From Burkholderia sp. HI2500 (GTDB lineage: Bacteria > Pseudomonadota > Gammaproteobacteria > Burkholderiales > Burkholderiaceae), in assembly GCF_002223055.1 (NCBI RefSeq), contig NZ_NKFL01000006.1:930001-994000 (forward strand): DNA of 64,000 nucleotides, in the 5' to 3' direction. Shown here one piece after another: positions 24,683 to 34,702 of the stretch. A program made the position numbers and the translations under genes. The notes under the pieces are model-generated. The model was not told the DNA's origin. It ran no database searches and worked only from the letters and a program-made list of their open reading frames with translations. The stretch's first letter is position 1, and each line of letters begins with the position of its first letter.

Positions 24683-25921
24683 ATGGATCTGGCGCTCACC
24701 GACGAACAGGCGATGATCCGCGACGCGGCGGCCGACGTGCTCGTCGAACGCAGCGCGTCCGCCGACGTGCGCCGCGCGCTCGAGCAGTCGGCCGGCCGCG
24801 ACGATGCGCTGTGGGCTGCGCTGTCCGGCGAACTCGGCTGGAATGCGCTCGCATTGCCCGAGGCGGCCGGCGGGCTGGGGCTTGGTGCGGTCGAACAGAC
24901 CGTACTGATGGAACAGCTCGGCCGGCGCGTGGCGTGCGTGCCGTATTTTTCGACTGCATGCCTTGCGGCGACCGCGCTCGCTGGCTTCGCTGATACGCCG
25001 CTGGTAAGCGGCTGGCTCGCGAAGATCGCAGAAGGCGCGTGCAGCGCGACGCTCGCGCTGCCGGTCGACCTGCCGACCGTTTCGCGGTCGTTGCCGGTCG
25101 TCGCGGAAGAAGCGGCGGGCGGCTACGCGCTGTCCGGCACGCTCGAACAGGTGATCGACGGCGCGCGTGCCGACCTGTTGCTGGTGCCCGCGCGGATCGC
25201 GAACGAAGGGCAATCGATCGGCCTGTTCGCAATCGACGTCGCAACGGCATCCGGGCTCAAAGTCACGTCGCTCGACACGCTCGACGCGACACGGCCGATC
25301 GCGCGCGTGGTGTTCGACGAAGCCCGCATGAGCCGCGACGCGCTGCTCGCATGCGGCACGGCGGCAGCGCAGGTGCTGGAACGCACCGCCTGGTTCGCGG
25401 CACTCGCGCTCGCCGCCGAACAGCTCGGCGGTGCCCAGCAATGCCTCGACCTGACGCTCGACTACACGAGCCAGCGCGTGCAGTTCGGCCGTGCTATCGC
25501 ATCGTTCCAGGCCGTCAAGCACCGCTGCGCACAGATGATGGTGCTGATCGAATCGGCGCGCTCGGCCGTGCTCGGTGCTGCACACGCGTGGGATGCCGAA
25601 ACCGGCCGCACGCAGCCGAGCGACGCATTGCGTGCCGACATCGCCGCCGCGAAATCCGCCGCGAACGACGCGTATGCGTTCTGCGCACAGGAAGCGATCC
25701 AGCTGCACGGCGGCGTCGGCTTTACGTGGGAATACGACCCGCATCTCTATTTCAAGCGCGCACAGGCATCGGGTGCGCAGTTCGGCAGCACGCCGCAACT
25801 GCTCGAATGGATCGCGACCCATGCGATCGACGGCGGCGCATCGCATCGCGACCAAGCGTTCGCCCCCGCCACCGCGATGGCATCACGCCCATCGGCCGCA
25901 CGCGCAGGAGCCCTGCAATGA
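24683..25921 (+). CDS. Acyl-CoA dehydrogenase-like protein, subunit B of pair 2
   Basis: A 412-aa acyl-CoA dehydrogenase-fold protein: ALPEAAGGLGLGAVEQTVLMEQLGRRVACVPYF, then EQLGGAQQCLDLTLDYTSQRVQFGRAIASFQAVKH and LHGGVGFTWEYDPHLYFKRAQ. The central SEPGAGSD-type motif is missing, as in subunit B of pair 1, so it is probably the non-canonical partner of the next gene. The C-terminal 30 residues are Ala-rich and beyond the fold. It begins four bases after the SDR stop and overlaps the next gene by ATGA. Confidence 0.8.
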   Translation: MDLALTDEQAMIRDAAADVLVERSASADVRRALEQSAGRDDALWAALSGELGWNALALPEAAGGLGLGAVEQTVLMEQLGRRVACVPYFSTACLAATALAGFADTPLVSGWLAKIAEGACSATLALPVDLPTVSRSLPVVAEEAAGGYALSGTLEQVIDGARADLLLVPARIANEGQSIGLFAIDVATASGLKVTSLDTLDATRPIARVVFDEARMSRDALLACGTAAAQVLERTAWFAALALAAEQLGGAQQCLDLTLDYTSQRVQFGRAIASFQAVKHRCAQMMVLIESARSAVLGAAHAWDAETGRTQPSDALRADIAAAKSAANDAYAFCAQEAIQLHGGVGFTWEYDPHLYFKRAQASGAQFGSTPQLLEWIATHAIDGGASHRDQAFAPATAMASRPSAARAGALQ

Positions 25922-27120
25922 ACAGCGAAACGCGCGAACAGCAATTGCGGCACGAAGTGGCCGACTGGGTGCAGTCGCACCTGACCGGCGACTTCGCATG
26001 CCTGAAATACCGCGGCGGCCCCGGCGACGAGGAAGCGTGGCCCGAACTGCGCAAGGCGTGGGAACAGGAACTGGCGAAGGGCGGCTGGACCGGCCTCGGC
26101 TGGCCGACGGACGCCGGCGGGCGCGGCTTCTCGGTTGCCGAGCAGGTGATTTTCCATGAGGAATACGCACGCGCGGGCGGCCCCGGGCGGATGGGGCACA
26201 TCGGCGAAGGGCTGCTTGGGCCGACGCTCGTCGCGTGCGGCACCGACGACCAGCGCGCGCGCTTCCTGCCCGGCATCCTGGCCGGCACGCAGTTCTGGTG
26301 CCAAGGGTATTCGGAGCCCGGCGCGGGTTCCGACCTCGCCAATGTGCGCACGCGTGCCGAACAGGACGCGGACGGTACGTGGCGCGTGTACGGACAGAAG
26401 GTCTGGACGTCGCTCGCGCACGATTCCGACTGGATCTTCGTGCTCGCGCGCACCGATCCCGCGTCGAAGGGCAACAAGGGGCTGTCGTTCCTGCTGATGC
26501 CGCTCGACCAGCCGGGCATCGAGATCCGGCCGATCAAACAGCTCAACGGCGGCGCGGAATTCAACGAAGTGTTCTTCGACGGCGCGCGCGCTCAAGCCCG
26601 CGACCTCGTCGGCGCACCCGGCGACGGCTGGCGGATCGCGATGACGCTGCTCGGATTCGAGCGCGGGATGTCGACGCTCGGCCAGCAGATGCAGTTCGTC
26701 CGCGAGCTCGAATGGGTGATCGACGCCGCGCGCGAATCGGGCGCGGACCGCGACCCGGTGCTGCGCCAGCGGATCGGTCGCGCGTGGGCCGGGCTGCGCG
26801 TGATGCGCTGCAACGCGCTGCGGATGCTGTCCGGTGCGGACGACATCGATGCCGGCGCCGGTACGCCGCTGCGCCGCGAGGCGCTGATCTACAAGTATTT
26901 CTGGTCGAACTGGCACCGCGACCTCGGCCAGCTCGCGATGGACGCACTGGGGTCGCGCGCGAACGTGATCGACCCGGCCGACGAAAAACTCACCCATCTG
27001 CAGCGCGTGTTCCTGTTCTCCCGTGCGGACACGATCTACGCGGGCACCAACGAAATCCAGCTCAACATCATGGCCGAGCGCGGGCTCGGCATGCCCAGGG
27101 AAGCCAGAGGAACAGCATGA
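25918..27120 (+). CDS. Acyl-CoA dehydrogenase, subunit A of pair 2
   Basis: A 400-aa acyl-CoA dehydrogenase with YSEPGAGSDLANVRTRA, the LGFERGMSTLG region and the C-terminal YAGTNEIQLNIMAERGLGMPRE. It overlaps the upstream partner by ATGA and has AGGAG seven bases before the ATG. The open frame extends far upstream but only as shadow of the partner gene. With the 24683 product it would form a heteromeric dehydrogenase. Comamonas ScdC1C2/ScdD1D2 and mycobacterial FadE pairs are precedents. Electrons would go to EtfBA. Confidence 0.82.
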   Translation: MNSETREQQLRHEVADWVQSHLTGDFACLKYRGGPGDEEAWPELRKAWEQELAKGGWTGLGWPTDAGGRGFSVAEQVIFHEEYARAGGPGRMGHIGEGLLGPTLVACGTDDQRARFLPGILAGTQFWCQGYSEPGAGSDLANVRTRAEQDADGTWRVYGQKVWTSLAHDSDWIFVLARTDPASKGNKGLSFLLMPLDQPGIEIRPIKQLNGGAEFNEVFFDGARAQARDLVGAPGDGWRIAMTLLGFERGMSTLGQQMQFVRELEWVIDAARESGADRDPVLRQRIGRAWAGLRVMRCNALRMLSGADDIDAGAGTPLRREALIYKYFWSNWHRDLGQLAMDALGSRANVIDPADEKLTHLQRVFLFSRADTIYAGTNEIQLNIMAERGLGMPREARGTA

Positions 27121-27917
27121 CCGAACCCCAGATCCAGAAAGCGCCGGCCTATGTGCCGGGCCATCAGCTGCTCGCCGGCAAATCGGTGCTGATCACGGCG
27201 GCCGCCGGCGCCGGCATCGGCTTCGCGGCCGCGCGCCGTTGTGCGGAAGAAGGCTGCCGTGCGCTGTTCATCTCCGACATCCACGAAAAGCGCCTCGAAC
27301 AGGCGGTCGAGACGCTGCGCGCGGAAACGGGGCTGCAACAGGTCTACGGCCGCCTGTGCAACGTCGCGGTGGAGGCCGACGTGCAGGCGCTGGTCTCGCA
27401 AGCGCAGGACAAGCTCGACGGCGTCGACGTGCTGATCAACAACGCCGGGCTCGGCGGTTCGACCCGCATCGTCGATATGGACGATGCCGAATGGTCGCGC
27501 GTGATCGACATTAGCCTGACCGGGACGTTCCGGATGACGCGCGCGATGTTGCCGCACATGCAGGCCCGAGGCCGCGGCGCGATCGTCAACAACGCATCGG
27601 TGCTCGGCTGGCGCGCGCAGGCGGAACAGGCGCACTACGCGGCGGCGAAAGCGGGCGTGATGGCGCTCACGCGCTGCGCGGCGCTCGAGGCGTCGCCGTA
27701 CGGCGTGCGCATCAACGCGGTCGCGCCGAGCATCGCGATGCACGATTTTCTGAAGAAGTCGGCTCCGGCCGACCTGCTGAATCAACTGGCGTCGCGCGAA
27801 GCCTTCGGGCGCGCCGCCGAAGTCTGGGAGGTCGCGAACGTGATGGTGTTCCTTGCAAGCGATTACGCGTCGTACATGACCGGCGAAGTGCTGTCGGTCA
27901 GCAGCCAGCACGCATGA
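27117..27917 (+). CDS. IpdF-like SDR (ring-B ketone/alcohol step)
   Basis: A 266-aa SDR with the nucleotide loop TAAAGAGIGFAAARRCAEEG, LINNAGLGGSTRI and the intact Ser/Tyr/Lys triad (NNASVLGW, HYAAAKAG). The loop AAAGxGIG and the NNAGLGG segment resemble mycobacterial IpdF (Comamonas ScdG), which oxidises the 5-hydroxyl of the indane CoA intermediate. The C-terminus ends [14 protein letters not shown], with Ser replacing the usual GG. It overlaps both flanking genes (ATGA upstream, ATGATG downstream). Confidence 0.8.
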   Translation: MTEPQIQKAPAYVPGHQLLAGKSVLITAAAGAGIGFAAARRCAEEGCRALFISDIHEKRLEQAVETLRAETGLQQVYGRLCNVAVEADVQALVSQAQDKLDGVDVLINNAGLGGSTRIVDMDDAEWSRVIDISLTGTFRMTRAMLPHMQARGRGAIVNNASVLGWRAQAEQAHYAAAKAGVMALTRCAALEASPYGVRINAVAPSIAMHDFLKKSAPADLLNQLASREAFGRAAEVWEVANVMVFLASDYASYMTGEVLSVSSQHA

Positions 27918-28402
27918 TGAGCACGACCCTCGACCCCGTGCGCGCGACGCCCCGCGTGTTCGCGCATCCCGGCGAACTGGCAGAGGCCGTCGGCGACACG
28001 CTCGGCGCAAGCGCATGGCTCGCGATCGACCAGCTCCGCATCGACGGTTTCGCCGACGCGACGGGCGACCACCAGTGGGTGCACGTCGATCCGGTGCGCG
28101 CGAAAGACGGCCCGTTCGGCGCATGCATCGCGCATGGGTACCTGACGTTGTCGCTCGTCAATGACTTCCTGCCGCAGATCGTGCGGATCGACGGCGCGCG
28201 GCTCGGCGTCAACTACGGCTGCGACAGGATCCGTTTCCCGGCGCCGGTGAAGGTCGGTGCGCGCGTGCGCGGCGTCGGCGAGCTGCTGCGCGTCGAGCCG
28301 CTCGAAGGCGGCGTGCAGGCCTGGATTCGCGTGACCGTCGAGATCGAAGGCGAAGCGAAGCCCGGCTGCGTGGCCGACACGATCAGCCGCTACTACTTCT
28401 AG
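27914..28402 (+). CDS. MaoC-like (R)-enoyl-CoA hydratase
   Basis: A 162-aa hot-dog-fold hydratase. The catalytic hydratase-2 motif is clear in [36 protein letters not shown], with Asp52 and His57. It would hydrate an enoyl-CoA intermediate from the rings. It is coupled to the upstream SDR (two overlapping ATGs at 27914 and 27917) and followed by a thiolase after 17 bp. Single-domain length is normal, so it would act as a homodimer. Confidence 0.85.
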   Translation: MMSTTLDPVRATPRVFAHPGELAEAVGDTLGASAWLAIDQLRIDGFADATGDHQWVHVDPVRAKDGPFGACIAHGYLTLSLVNDFLPQIVRIDGARLGVNYGCDRIRFPAPVKVGARVRGVGELLRVEPLEGGVQAWIRVTVEIEGEAKPGCVADTISRYYF

Positions 28403-28419
28403 TTCCAGAGAGCAGACAC

Positions 28420-29625
28420 ATGGAAGACGCAGTCATCGTTTCCGTTGCACGCACGCCGATCGGCAAGGCGTTTCGCGGCATGTTCAACGACACCGAGGCG
28501 CCCGCGCTGGGCGGCCACGTCGTGCGCACCGCGCTCGAACGCGCGGGTGTCGCGCCGGCCGACGTCGACGACGTGCTGATCGGCTGCGCCGCGCAGCAGG
28601 GCACGCAGGGCTACAACATCGGCCGCCTGTCGGCCGCGGCGGCCGGGCTGCCGGCGTCGGTGCCCGGCATGGCGATCGACCGCATGTGCTCGTCGGGCCT
28701 GATGTCGATCGCGAGCGCCGCGCGCAGCATCGGCGCGGGCGACGCACGGATCGTCGTCGCAGGCGGCGTCGAGTCGATCTCGCTCACGCAGAACAAGCAC
28801 AAGAACGCGTATCGCGCGCGCTCGCAGGCCGTGCTCGACCACCAGCCGGCGGCCTACATGGCGATGATGGAAACGGCCGAGATCGTGTCGCGCCGCTACG
28901 GAATCTCGCGCGCCGCACAGGATGAGTTCGCGCTGCAGAGTCACCAGCGCACGGCCGACGCCCAGGCGGCCGGCCGCTTCGACGCGGAAATCGCGCCGCT
29001 CGACGTGCGGCGCGCGCTGTTCGACAAGGAAGGCAACCCGGCCGGCTTCGAGGACGTAAACGCCGCGCGCGACGAAGGCGTGCGTGCCGACACGACGGCC
29101 GAGCGGCTCGCGGGGCTGAAGCCGTCATGGAGCGGCGGCAAGGTCGTCGAGCAGGGCGAATTCGTGACGGCCGGCAATGCGTCGCAACTGTCGGATGGCG
29201 CGGCGGCCGTCGTCGTGATGTCGCGCAGTGAGGCGGTGCGCCGTGGGTTGACGCCGCTCGGCGCATTCCGCGGCCTCGCGGTGGCCGGCTGCGAGCCCGA
29301 CGAGATGGGCATCGGCCCGGTGTTCGCGATTCCGAAGCTGCTGGCGCGCTTCGGGATGACCGTCGGCGACATCGGGCTGTGGGAGCTGAACGAGGCATTC
29401 GCGTGCCAGGCGCTGTATTGCCGCGACACGCTCGGCATTCCCGACGACCGGCTGAACGTCGATGGCGGCGCGATCGCGCTCGGCCATCCGTTCGGGATGT
29501 CGGGTACGCGGATGACGATGCACGCGCTGCTCGAAGGCGCGCGGCGCGGCGTGCGGCACGCGGTCGTGACGATGTGCATCGGCGGCGGGATGGGCGCCGC
29601 CGCGCTGTTCGAAGTCGGCGCATAG
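28420..29625 (+). CDS. Thiolase (acetyl-CoA acyltransferase), second copy
   Basis: A 401-aa thiolase with Cys90 (DRMCSSGLM), His356 ([14 protein letters not shown]) and Cys386 (TMCIGGGMG). It is the last gene of the tightly coupled hsaC-thiolase run. The protein resembles FadA5-type and general acetyl-CoA acetyltransferases; a role in the beta-oxidation-like removal of acetyl-CoA or propionyl-CoA from ring or side-chain intermediates is likely. A hairpin follows 12 bp after the stop. Confidence 0.83.
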   Translation: MEDAVIVSVARTPIGKAFRGMFNDTEAPALGGHVVRTALERAGVAPADVDDVLIGCAAQQGTQGYNIGRLSAAAAGLPASVPGMAIDRMCSSGLMSIASAARSIGAGDARIVVAGGVESISLTQNKHKNAYRARSQAVLDHQPAAYMAMMETAEIVSRRYGISRAAQDEFALQSHQRTADAQAAGRFDAEIAPLDVRRALFDKEGNPAGFEDVNAARDEGVRADTTAERLAGLKPSWSGGKVVEQGEFVTAGNASQLSDGAAAVVVMSRSEAVRRGLTPLGAFRGLAVAGCEPDEMGIGPVFAIPKLLARFGMTVGDIGLWELNEAFACQALYCRDTLGIPDDRLNVDGGAIALGHPFGMSGTRMTMHALLEGARRGVRHAVVTMCIGGGMGAAALFEVGA

Positions 29626-29637
29626 CGGTACGCGGAC

Positions 29638-29660
29638 GAGCCGCGCTGCACAGGCGGCTC
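29638..29660 (+). terminator. Candidate hairpin after the ring C/D operon
   Basis: Stem GAGCCGC / GCGGCTC around a 9-nt loop, 12 bases after the thiolase stop, without a T-tract. It may attenuate rather than end transcription into the transport genes downstream. Confidence 0.35.
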
Positions 29661-29775
29661 TCCATTCAGGACCATTCGAGGCCGCGGCAACGACCGACGG
29701 CCCGGAGACATGCAGGCGACGGCGGTGGGCGCGATGGCGCGAACCGTCGTCGAACGCAGACACAGGAGACAAGCG

Positions 29776-30747
29776 ATGAAACGAACTTTGCCCGGACTCG
29801 CGATGTCGGCGCTGGTGCTCGGCGCCGCGCTGTTCGCGTTTTCGCCGCGCCCGCTGCCGGCGTTCCCGGTCACCGCGATCCACGCGGACCGGCTGCAGAT
29901 CAACGGGCTCGCCCGGGCCGGCGCGCGCATCGTCGCGGTCGGCGAACGCGGCGTGATCCTGCTGAGCGACGACGCGGGCGCCCACTGGCGGCCGGCCTCG
30001 ACCGCACCCGACCACGCATCGACGCTCACGCAGGTGCGCTTCATCACGCCGACGCTCGGCATCGCGGTCGGCCACGACGGCCGGATCGTGCGCAGCGACG
30101 ACGCCGGCCTGCACTGGCGCGACGTGCACATGGACCACGCGCATGCCGATCCGCTGCTGTCCGTGTGGGGCACGGCCGGCGGCCCGCTGTTCGCGGCCGG
30201 CAGCTTCGGCCAGCTGCTGCGCTCGGACGACGCGGGCCTCACCTGGCAGACCGTGAAAACCCCGGCCGGCGACCGTCACCTGAACGCGATCGTCGGCGAC
30301 GGCCACGGCAACCTGCTGGTCGCGGGCGAGAGCGGCACGCTGCTGCGCTCGACCGACAACGGCGCGACGTGGGACAAGCTGCCGTCGCCGTACGCCGGCT
30401 CGCTGTTCGGCGCGCTGATGCTCGCGAACGGCGACTGGGTCGCATACGGGATGCGCGGCAACGTGGTGCGCAGCACCGATCGCGGCGCGACCTGGACGCA
30501 CGTCGACAGCCACGTGCCGGTGTCGTACTTCGGCGCGACCCAGCTCGCCGACGGCGAACTGGTGCTGGTGGGCCAGGGCGGCGCGATCGTCGCGTCGCGC
30601 GACGGCGGCCTGACCTTCGACGTGCGCAAGCTCGGCGGCGTGCAGAGCCTCGCGGCCGTGCTCGACATGGGCCACGGCGCGCTGCTGCTCGGCGGCGAGG
30701 CCGGCGTCGCGCCGCTCGCCGGCGCGGCTGCGTCAACGCCGTCCTGA
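29776..30747 (+). CDS. YCF48/HCF136-like exported beta-propeller protein
   Basis: A 323-aa protein with an N-terminal signal or anchor (MKRTLPGLAMSALVLGAALFAF) and about six repeats with the pattern G-x-x-G-x-I-x-R-S-x-D-x-G-x-x-W (for example GRIVRSDDAGLHW, GQLLRSDDAGLTW, GTLLRSTDNGATW), the BNR/YCF48 propeller signature. The start at 29776 has AGGAGA six bases upstream; an earlier ATG at 29710 is less likely. It is directly followed by an RND transporter. Such pairs occur in proteobacterial clusters for hydrophobic compounds together with DUF1302 and DUF1329, and here all four are present. A periplasmic accessory role in steroid transport is inferred. Confidence 0.8.
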   Translation: MKRTLPGLAMSALVLGAALFAFSPRPLPAFPVTAIHADRLQINGLARAGARIVAVGERGVILLSDDAGAHWRPASTAPDHASTLTQVRFITPTLGIAVGHDGRIVRSDDAGLHWRDVHMDHAHADPLLSVWGTAGGPLFAAGSFGQLLRSDDAGLTWQTVKTPAGDRHLNAIVGDGHGNLLVAGESGTLLRSTDNGATWDKLPSPYAGSLFGALMLANGDWVAYGMRGNVVRSTDRGATWTHVDSHVPVSYFGATQLADGELVLVGQGGAIVASRDGGLTFDVRKLGGVQSLAAVLDMGHGALLLGGEAGVAPLAGAAASTPS

Positions 30748-30802
30748 CGCGCGGCGGTCCCGCTGCCTGCTCCCGTTCGTTTCGCATCGACAAGAGAATT
30801 CC

Positions 30803-33265
30803 ATGAACGACCTGTCACGCCCCCCTGAAGCCGTCCCCGCGTCGCGCCTCGCCGCGTTCGTCGAGCGCTGCGCCGACACGATCATCCGCCGGCGCAAGCT
30901 GCTGATGCTGCTGTGCGTCGCGGTGACGCTCGCGCTCGGGCTGTCCGCGACGCGGCTGAAGCTCGATCCGGGCTTCAACAAGATGATCCCGATGCAGCAT
31001 CCGTACATGCAGGTGTTCGAGCGCTATGCGGGCGCGTTCCCCGGCGCGAACACGATCCTCGTGAGCCTGCGCTGGAAGGGCGACGGCGACATCTACAACC
31101 AGTCGTTCATGGACGCGCTGCGCCACGCGACCGACGATGTCTTCTTCATCCCGGGCGTGAACCGCTCGCGCGTGTTCTCGCTGTTCACGCCGAACGTCCA
31201 CTACACCGAGGTGACCGAGGCCGGCTTTCGTGGCGACGTGGTCGTGCCGGGCCAGTTCTCGAGCGCGAATCCGGACGATCTTGCAAAGGTGCGCCGCAAC
31301 GTCGCGCGTTCCGGGCAGATCGGCCGCCTCGTCGGCAACGACCTGAAGTCGGCGCTGATCCGCGCGGAGCTGCGCGAGACCGATCCGGCCACCGGCAAGC
31401 GGCTCGACTACAGCGCAGTCGCGCGCCAACTGGAGGAGATCCGCGCGAAGTACGCGAAGCAGGGGATCGACGTGAACATCATCGGCTTCGCGAAGCTGGT
31501 GGGCGACGTCGAGAGCGGTATCGCGGGCGTGATGGCGTTCTTCGCGCTCGCATTCCTCGTGACGGCCGCGCTGCTGTTTGCCTATACGCGTTCATTGAAG
31601 ACCACCGTGCTGGCGCTCGTCGTCGCGCTGCTGCCGGTCGTATGGCTGCTCGGCGCGCTGCCGCTGCTCGGCCTCGGCATCGACCCGATGTCGATCCTCG
31701 TGCCGTTCCTGATCTTCTCGATCGGCGTGTCGCACGCGGTGCAGATGACCAATGCGTGGAAGCAGGCGCTGGTGCGCGGCGCGTCGTCGGTCGATGCCGC
31801 GCGCGACGCGTTCCGCAAGCTGTTCGTGCCGGGCACCGTCGCGCTGCTGACCAACGCGCTCGGCTTCATGGTGATCATGCGGATCCGGATCGACATCGTG
31901 CGCGAGCTCGGCATCACCGCGTGCCTCGGCGTGCTGCTGATGATCGTGACGAACAAGGTGTTCCTGCCGATCCTGCTGTCGTACACGCGCCTCGAGCGCG
32001 GCACGCTGGCGCGTGCGCAGCGCACGGCGGCGGCCGGCGGCAGCCGGATGTGGTCGCGCTTCGCGGTGTTCGCCCGGCCGGCGCCGGCGCTCGGCGTGTT
32101 CGCGGTGGCGCTCGCGCTGCTCGCCTACGGCACGCTCGAATCGCGCAAGCTGGAGATCGGCGACATCGGCACCGGCGCGCCGGAGCTGCGCGCGAACTCG
32201 CGCTACAACCTCGACAACGCGGCGATCACGCACCAGTACAACATCGGCGTGGACGTGCTGTCGGTGATCGTCGAGACGACCGGCTTCGACGACGCGTGCC
32301 TGCATTACCCGGTGATGAGCGCGATCGAGAAGTTCGAGATGACCATGCGCGGCGTGGCCGGCGTGCAGTCGGTGACGAGCGTGTCGTCGCAGGGCAAGGT
32401 GTTCATCGCCGCGTTCAACGAGGGCAACCCGCGCTGGGCCGCGCTGCCGCGTTCCAGCGACGGGCTCACGCAGGGCTCCAACGCGTTCGACCCCGACAAC
32501 GGGATGAACACCGCGAACTGCAAGGCGATCCAGGTGCTGATCTACACGAAGAACCACGAAGGCACGACCATCGCGCACATCGTCGACGAGATCAAGCGCT
32601 TCGCGGCCGAGAACCCGACGCCGAACGTCGCGTTCCGGCTCGCGGGCGGCAACGTCGGCGTGATGGCCGCGACCAACGAGGCCGTCGGCGACGCGGAGAT
32701 CGCGATGCTGCTGTCGATCTTCGGCGCGATCGCGCTGCTCTGCGCGGTCACGTTCCGCTCGTGGCGCGCGGTGCTGTGCATCATCGTGCCGCTCACGCTC
32801 GTGTCGATCCTGTGCAATGCGGTGATGGCGCGGCTCGGCATCGGTCTGAAGGTCGCGACGCTGCCGGTGATCACGCTCGGCGTGGGCGTGGGGGTCGACT
32901 ACGGGATCTACCTGTACGAGCGCCTGCAGCACGACCTCCGCCACGGCGCGACGCTGCCGGACGCGTTCGCCGACGCGATGCGCCAGCGCGGCACGGCGGC
33001 GCTGTTCACGGCCGTCACGATGTTCATCGGCGTCGGCACGTGGGCGTTCTCCGCGCTGAAGTTCCAGGTCGACATGGGCGTGCTGCTCGCGTTCATGTTC
33101 CTCGTGAACCTGTTCGGCGCGGTGTTCCTGCTGCCCGCGCTCGCCGCATGGCTCGGCGTCGAGCGGGCCGAGCGCCGCGTGGCGCACCGGCAGCAGCCGT
33201 CACCGGCGGCCCCGGCGCCGTTGAAGCCGTCGCCCGCGCTCGAACCCGGCAACCCGATGCGCTGA
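30803..33265 (+). CDS. RND/MMPL-family transporter
   Basis: An 820-aa inner-membrane protein with two repeated halves: an N-terminal membrane helix (about 32-50), a large periplasmic loop, a group of five to six helices (about 228-400), then a second loop and a second helix group (about 630-790). Family motifs include PFLIFSIGVSHAVQMTNAW and LPVITLGVGVGVDYGIYLYERL with the intramembrane Asp of proton-coupled RND proteins. No membrane-fusion partner is encoded nearby. It lies 55 bp after the YCF48-like gene and 67 bp before kshA. Transport of steroids or other lipids is inferred from context and from MmpL-like architecture. Confidence 0.85.
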   Translation: MNDLSRPPEAVPASRLAAFVERCADTIIRRRKLLMLLCVAVTLALGLSATRLKLDPGFNKMIPMQHPYMQVFERYAGAFPGANTILVSLRWKGDGDIYNQSFMDALRHATDDVFFIPGVNRSRVFSLFTPNVHYTEVTEAGFRGDVVVPGQFSSANPDDLAKVRRNVARSGQIGRLVGNDLKSALIRAELRETDPATGKRLDYSAVARQLEEIRAKYAKQGIDVNIIGFAKLVGDVESGIAGVMAFFALAFLVTAALLFAYTRSLKTTVLALVVALLPVVWLLGALPLLGLGIDPMSILVPFLIFSIGVSHAVQMTNAWKQALVRGASSVDAARDAFRKLFVPGTVALLTNALGFMVIMRIRIDIVRELGITACLGVLLMIVTNKVFLPILLSYTRLERGTLARAQRTAAAGGSRMWSRFAVFARPAPALGVFAVALALLAYGTLESRKLEIGDIGTGAPELRANSRYNLDNAAITHQYNIGVDVLSVIVETTGFDDACLHYPVMSAIEKFEMTMRGVAGVQSVTSVSSQGKVFIAAFNEGNPRWAALPRSSDGLTQGSNAFDPDNGMNTANCKAIQVLIYTKNHEGTTIAHIVDEIKRFAAENPTPNVAFRLAGGNVGVMAATNEAVGDAEIAMLLSIFGAIALLCAVTFRSWRAVLCIIVPLTLVSILCNAVMARLGIGLKVATLPVITLGVGVGVDYGIYLYERLQHDLRHGATLPDAFADAMRQRGTAALFTAVTMFIGVGTWAFSALKFQVDMGVLLAFMFLVNLFGAVFLLPALAAWLGVERAERRVAHRQQPSPAAPAPLKPSPALEPGNPMR

Positions 33266-33332
33266 CCGGCGCCCCCATTTCCCCCGCGCGCGGCCGGCCG
33301 CCGCGCGCTCTCCACAAGAGGAGTCAACCCAC

Positions 33333-34412
33333 ATGTCCGCACGCCCTTACAAGATCGAAGCCCAGCCGCTCGCACAGCGCTATGCGCGCGGCTGGCACTG
33401 CCTCGGGCTCGCCCGCGATTTCAAGGACGGCAAGCCGCACACGCTGAACGCGTTCGGCCGCAAGCTCGCCGCGTTCGCCGATTCGACCGGCAAGGTCAAC
33501 GTCGTCGACGCCTACTGCCCGCACATGGGCGCCGACCTGAGCCTCGGCACGGTGCAGGGCGACCACCTCGTGTGCCCGTTCCACGGCTGGGCGTGGAGCG
33601 GCGAAGGGCAGTGCGCATCGATCCCGTACTGCAAGCGGATCCCGCCGAAGGCGCGCATCGGCGCCTGGCCGACCTGCGAGGAAAACAACCTGCTGTTCGT
33701 GTGGAACGACCCGGAAGGCAACGCGCCGCCGCCGGAAGTCGCGATTCCGCGGCTCGACGTGTGCTTCTCCGACGAATGGTCGGACTGGGTCGTCGACAAG
33801 ATGGTGATTCAGGCCAACTGCCGCGAGCTGGTCGACAACATCTCGGACGTCGCGCACTTCGCGACCGTGCATCGCGCGCCGATCGACTATTTCGCGAACC
33901 TGTTCGAGGATCACAAGGCGACGCAGCTGATGGTCGGCCGCAGCGAGAAGCTCGGCGGTGATGCGCTGACCGCGCTGTCGACGTATTTCGGGCCGGCCGT
34001 GCACATCACGCAGATGACGGGGCAGAGCGGCGGGCAGCCGATCCACTCGGTGCTGCTGAACTGCCACGTGCCGATCGACATGAACAGCTTCGAGCTGCGT
34101 TACGGCGTGATCGTGAAGAAGGTGGCCGGGCTGACCGACGCGCAGAACATGGAGATCGCGAACGCATACGTGAAGGAGGCGCAGCGCGCGTTCTACGAGG
34201 ACGTCGACATCTGGCACAGCAAGACGCGGATCGACAACCCGCTGCTGTGCGAAGGCGACGGGCCGCTGTACCAGATGCGCGACTGGTATTCGCAGTTCTA
34301 TCTGGACGTGGCGGACGTGCGGCCGACGAGCGTCGCGCGCAAGGCATTCGAAATGCGGATTCGCGAAGGCGCCGCGCCGCCGGCGCTGCATCACGTGTTC
34401 GAGCCGCAGTAA
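33333..34412 (+). CDS. kshA: 3-ketosteroid 9alpha-hydroxylase oxygenase (KshA)
   Basis: A 359-aa Rieske non-heme iron oxygenase. The [2Fe-2S] ligands are Cys62-His64 (YCPHMGADL) and Cys81-His84 (CPFHGWAW). The mononuclear iron is bound by His175 and His180 in NISDVAHFATVH and probably Asp290 in FYEDVDIW. The motif set and NCRELVDNISDVAHFATVHRAPIDYF match KshA, which 9alpha-hydroxylates 3-ketosteroids with electrons from KshB (6441). Together with KstD it opens ring B. Only one copy is present, so substrate range is carried by a single oxygenase. Confidence 0.9.
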   Translation: MSARPYKIEAQPLAQRYARGWHCLGLARDFKDGKPHTLNAFGRKLAAFADSTGKVNVVDAYCPHMGADLSLGTVQGDHLVCPFHGWAWSGEGQCASIPYCKRIPPKARIGAWPTCEENNLLFVWNDPEGNAPPPEVAIPRLDVCFSDEWSDWVVDKMVIQANCRELVDNISDVAHFATVHRAPIDYFANLFEDHKATQLMVGRSEKLGGDALTALSTYFGPAVHITQMTGQSGGQPIHSVLLNCHVPIDMNSFELRYGVIVKKVAGLTDAQNMEIANAYVKEAQRAFYEDVDIWHSKTRIDNPLLCEGDGPLYQMRDWYSQFYLDVADVRPTSVARKAFEMRIREGAAPPALHHVFEPQ

Positions 34413-34702
34413 AAACCCGGCGGGCCGGCCGAAAAAGGGGGCGCATCGAAATACGTGCCGTCGGCCGGCAACACCCGCTGCGCAAGGCGCACGCGGCGGG
34501 CAGGCTTGTGCGCCGCATCAAAAAGACTTGACGAAGCGACTGCCATCGCGTAGTGTCCATGGCCGAAGTGTTCAAGAAGTTCGATTGCTCATCATTGGCC
34601 GCACTCCGTGCGGCAGTCGTTGGTCTATCCCTCTTTTGATTCTTTATGTGCCCGTCGCGGGCGCATGTTCAATTATTCGTCATTTGTATTAAGGAAGTAT
34701 TT

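Noticed and set aside
22439..25855. A 1138-aa minus-strand frame over the thiolase, SDR and acyl-CoA dehydrogenase genes
   Set aside because: Arg/His-rich antisense shadow of G+C-rich genes. No domain is seen, and the plus-strand genes have all catalytic residues.
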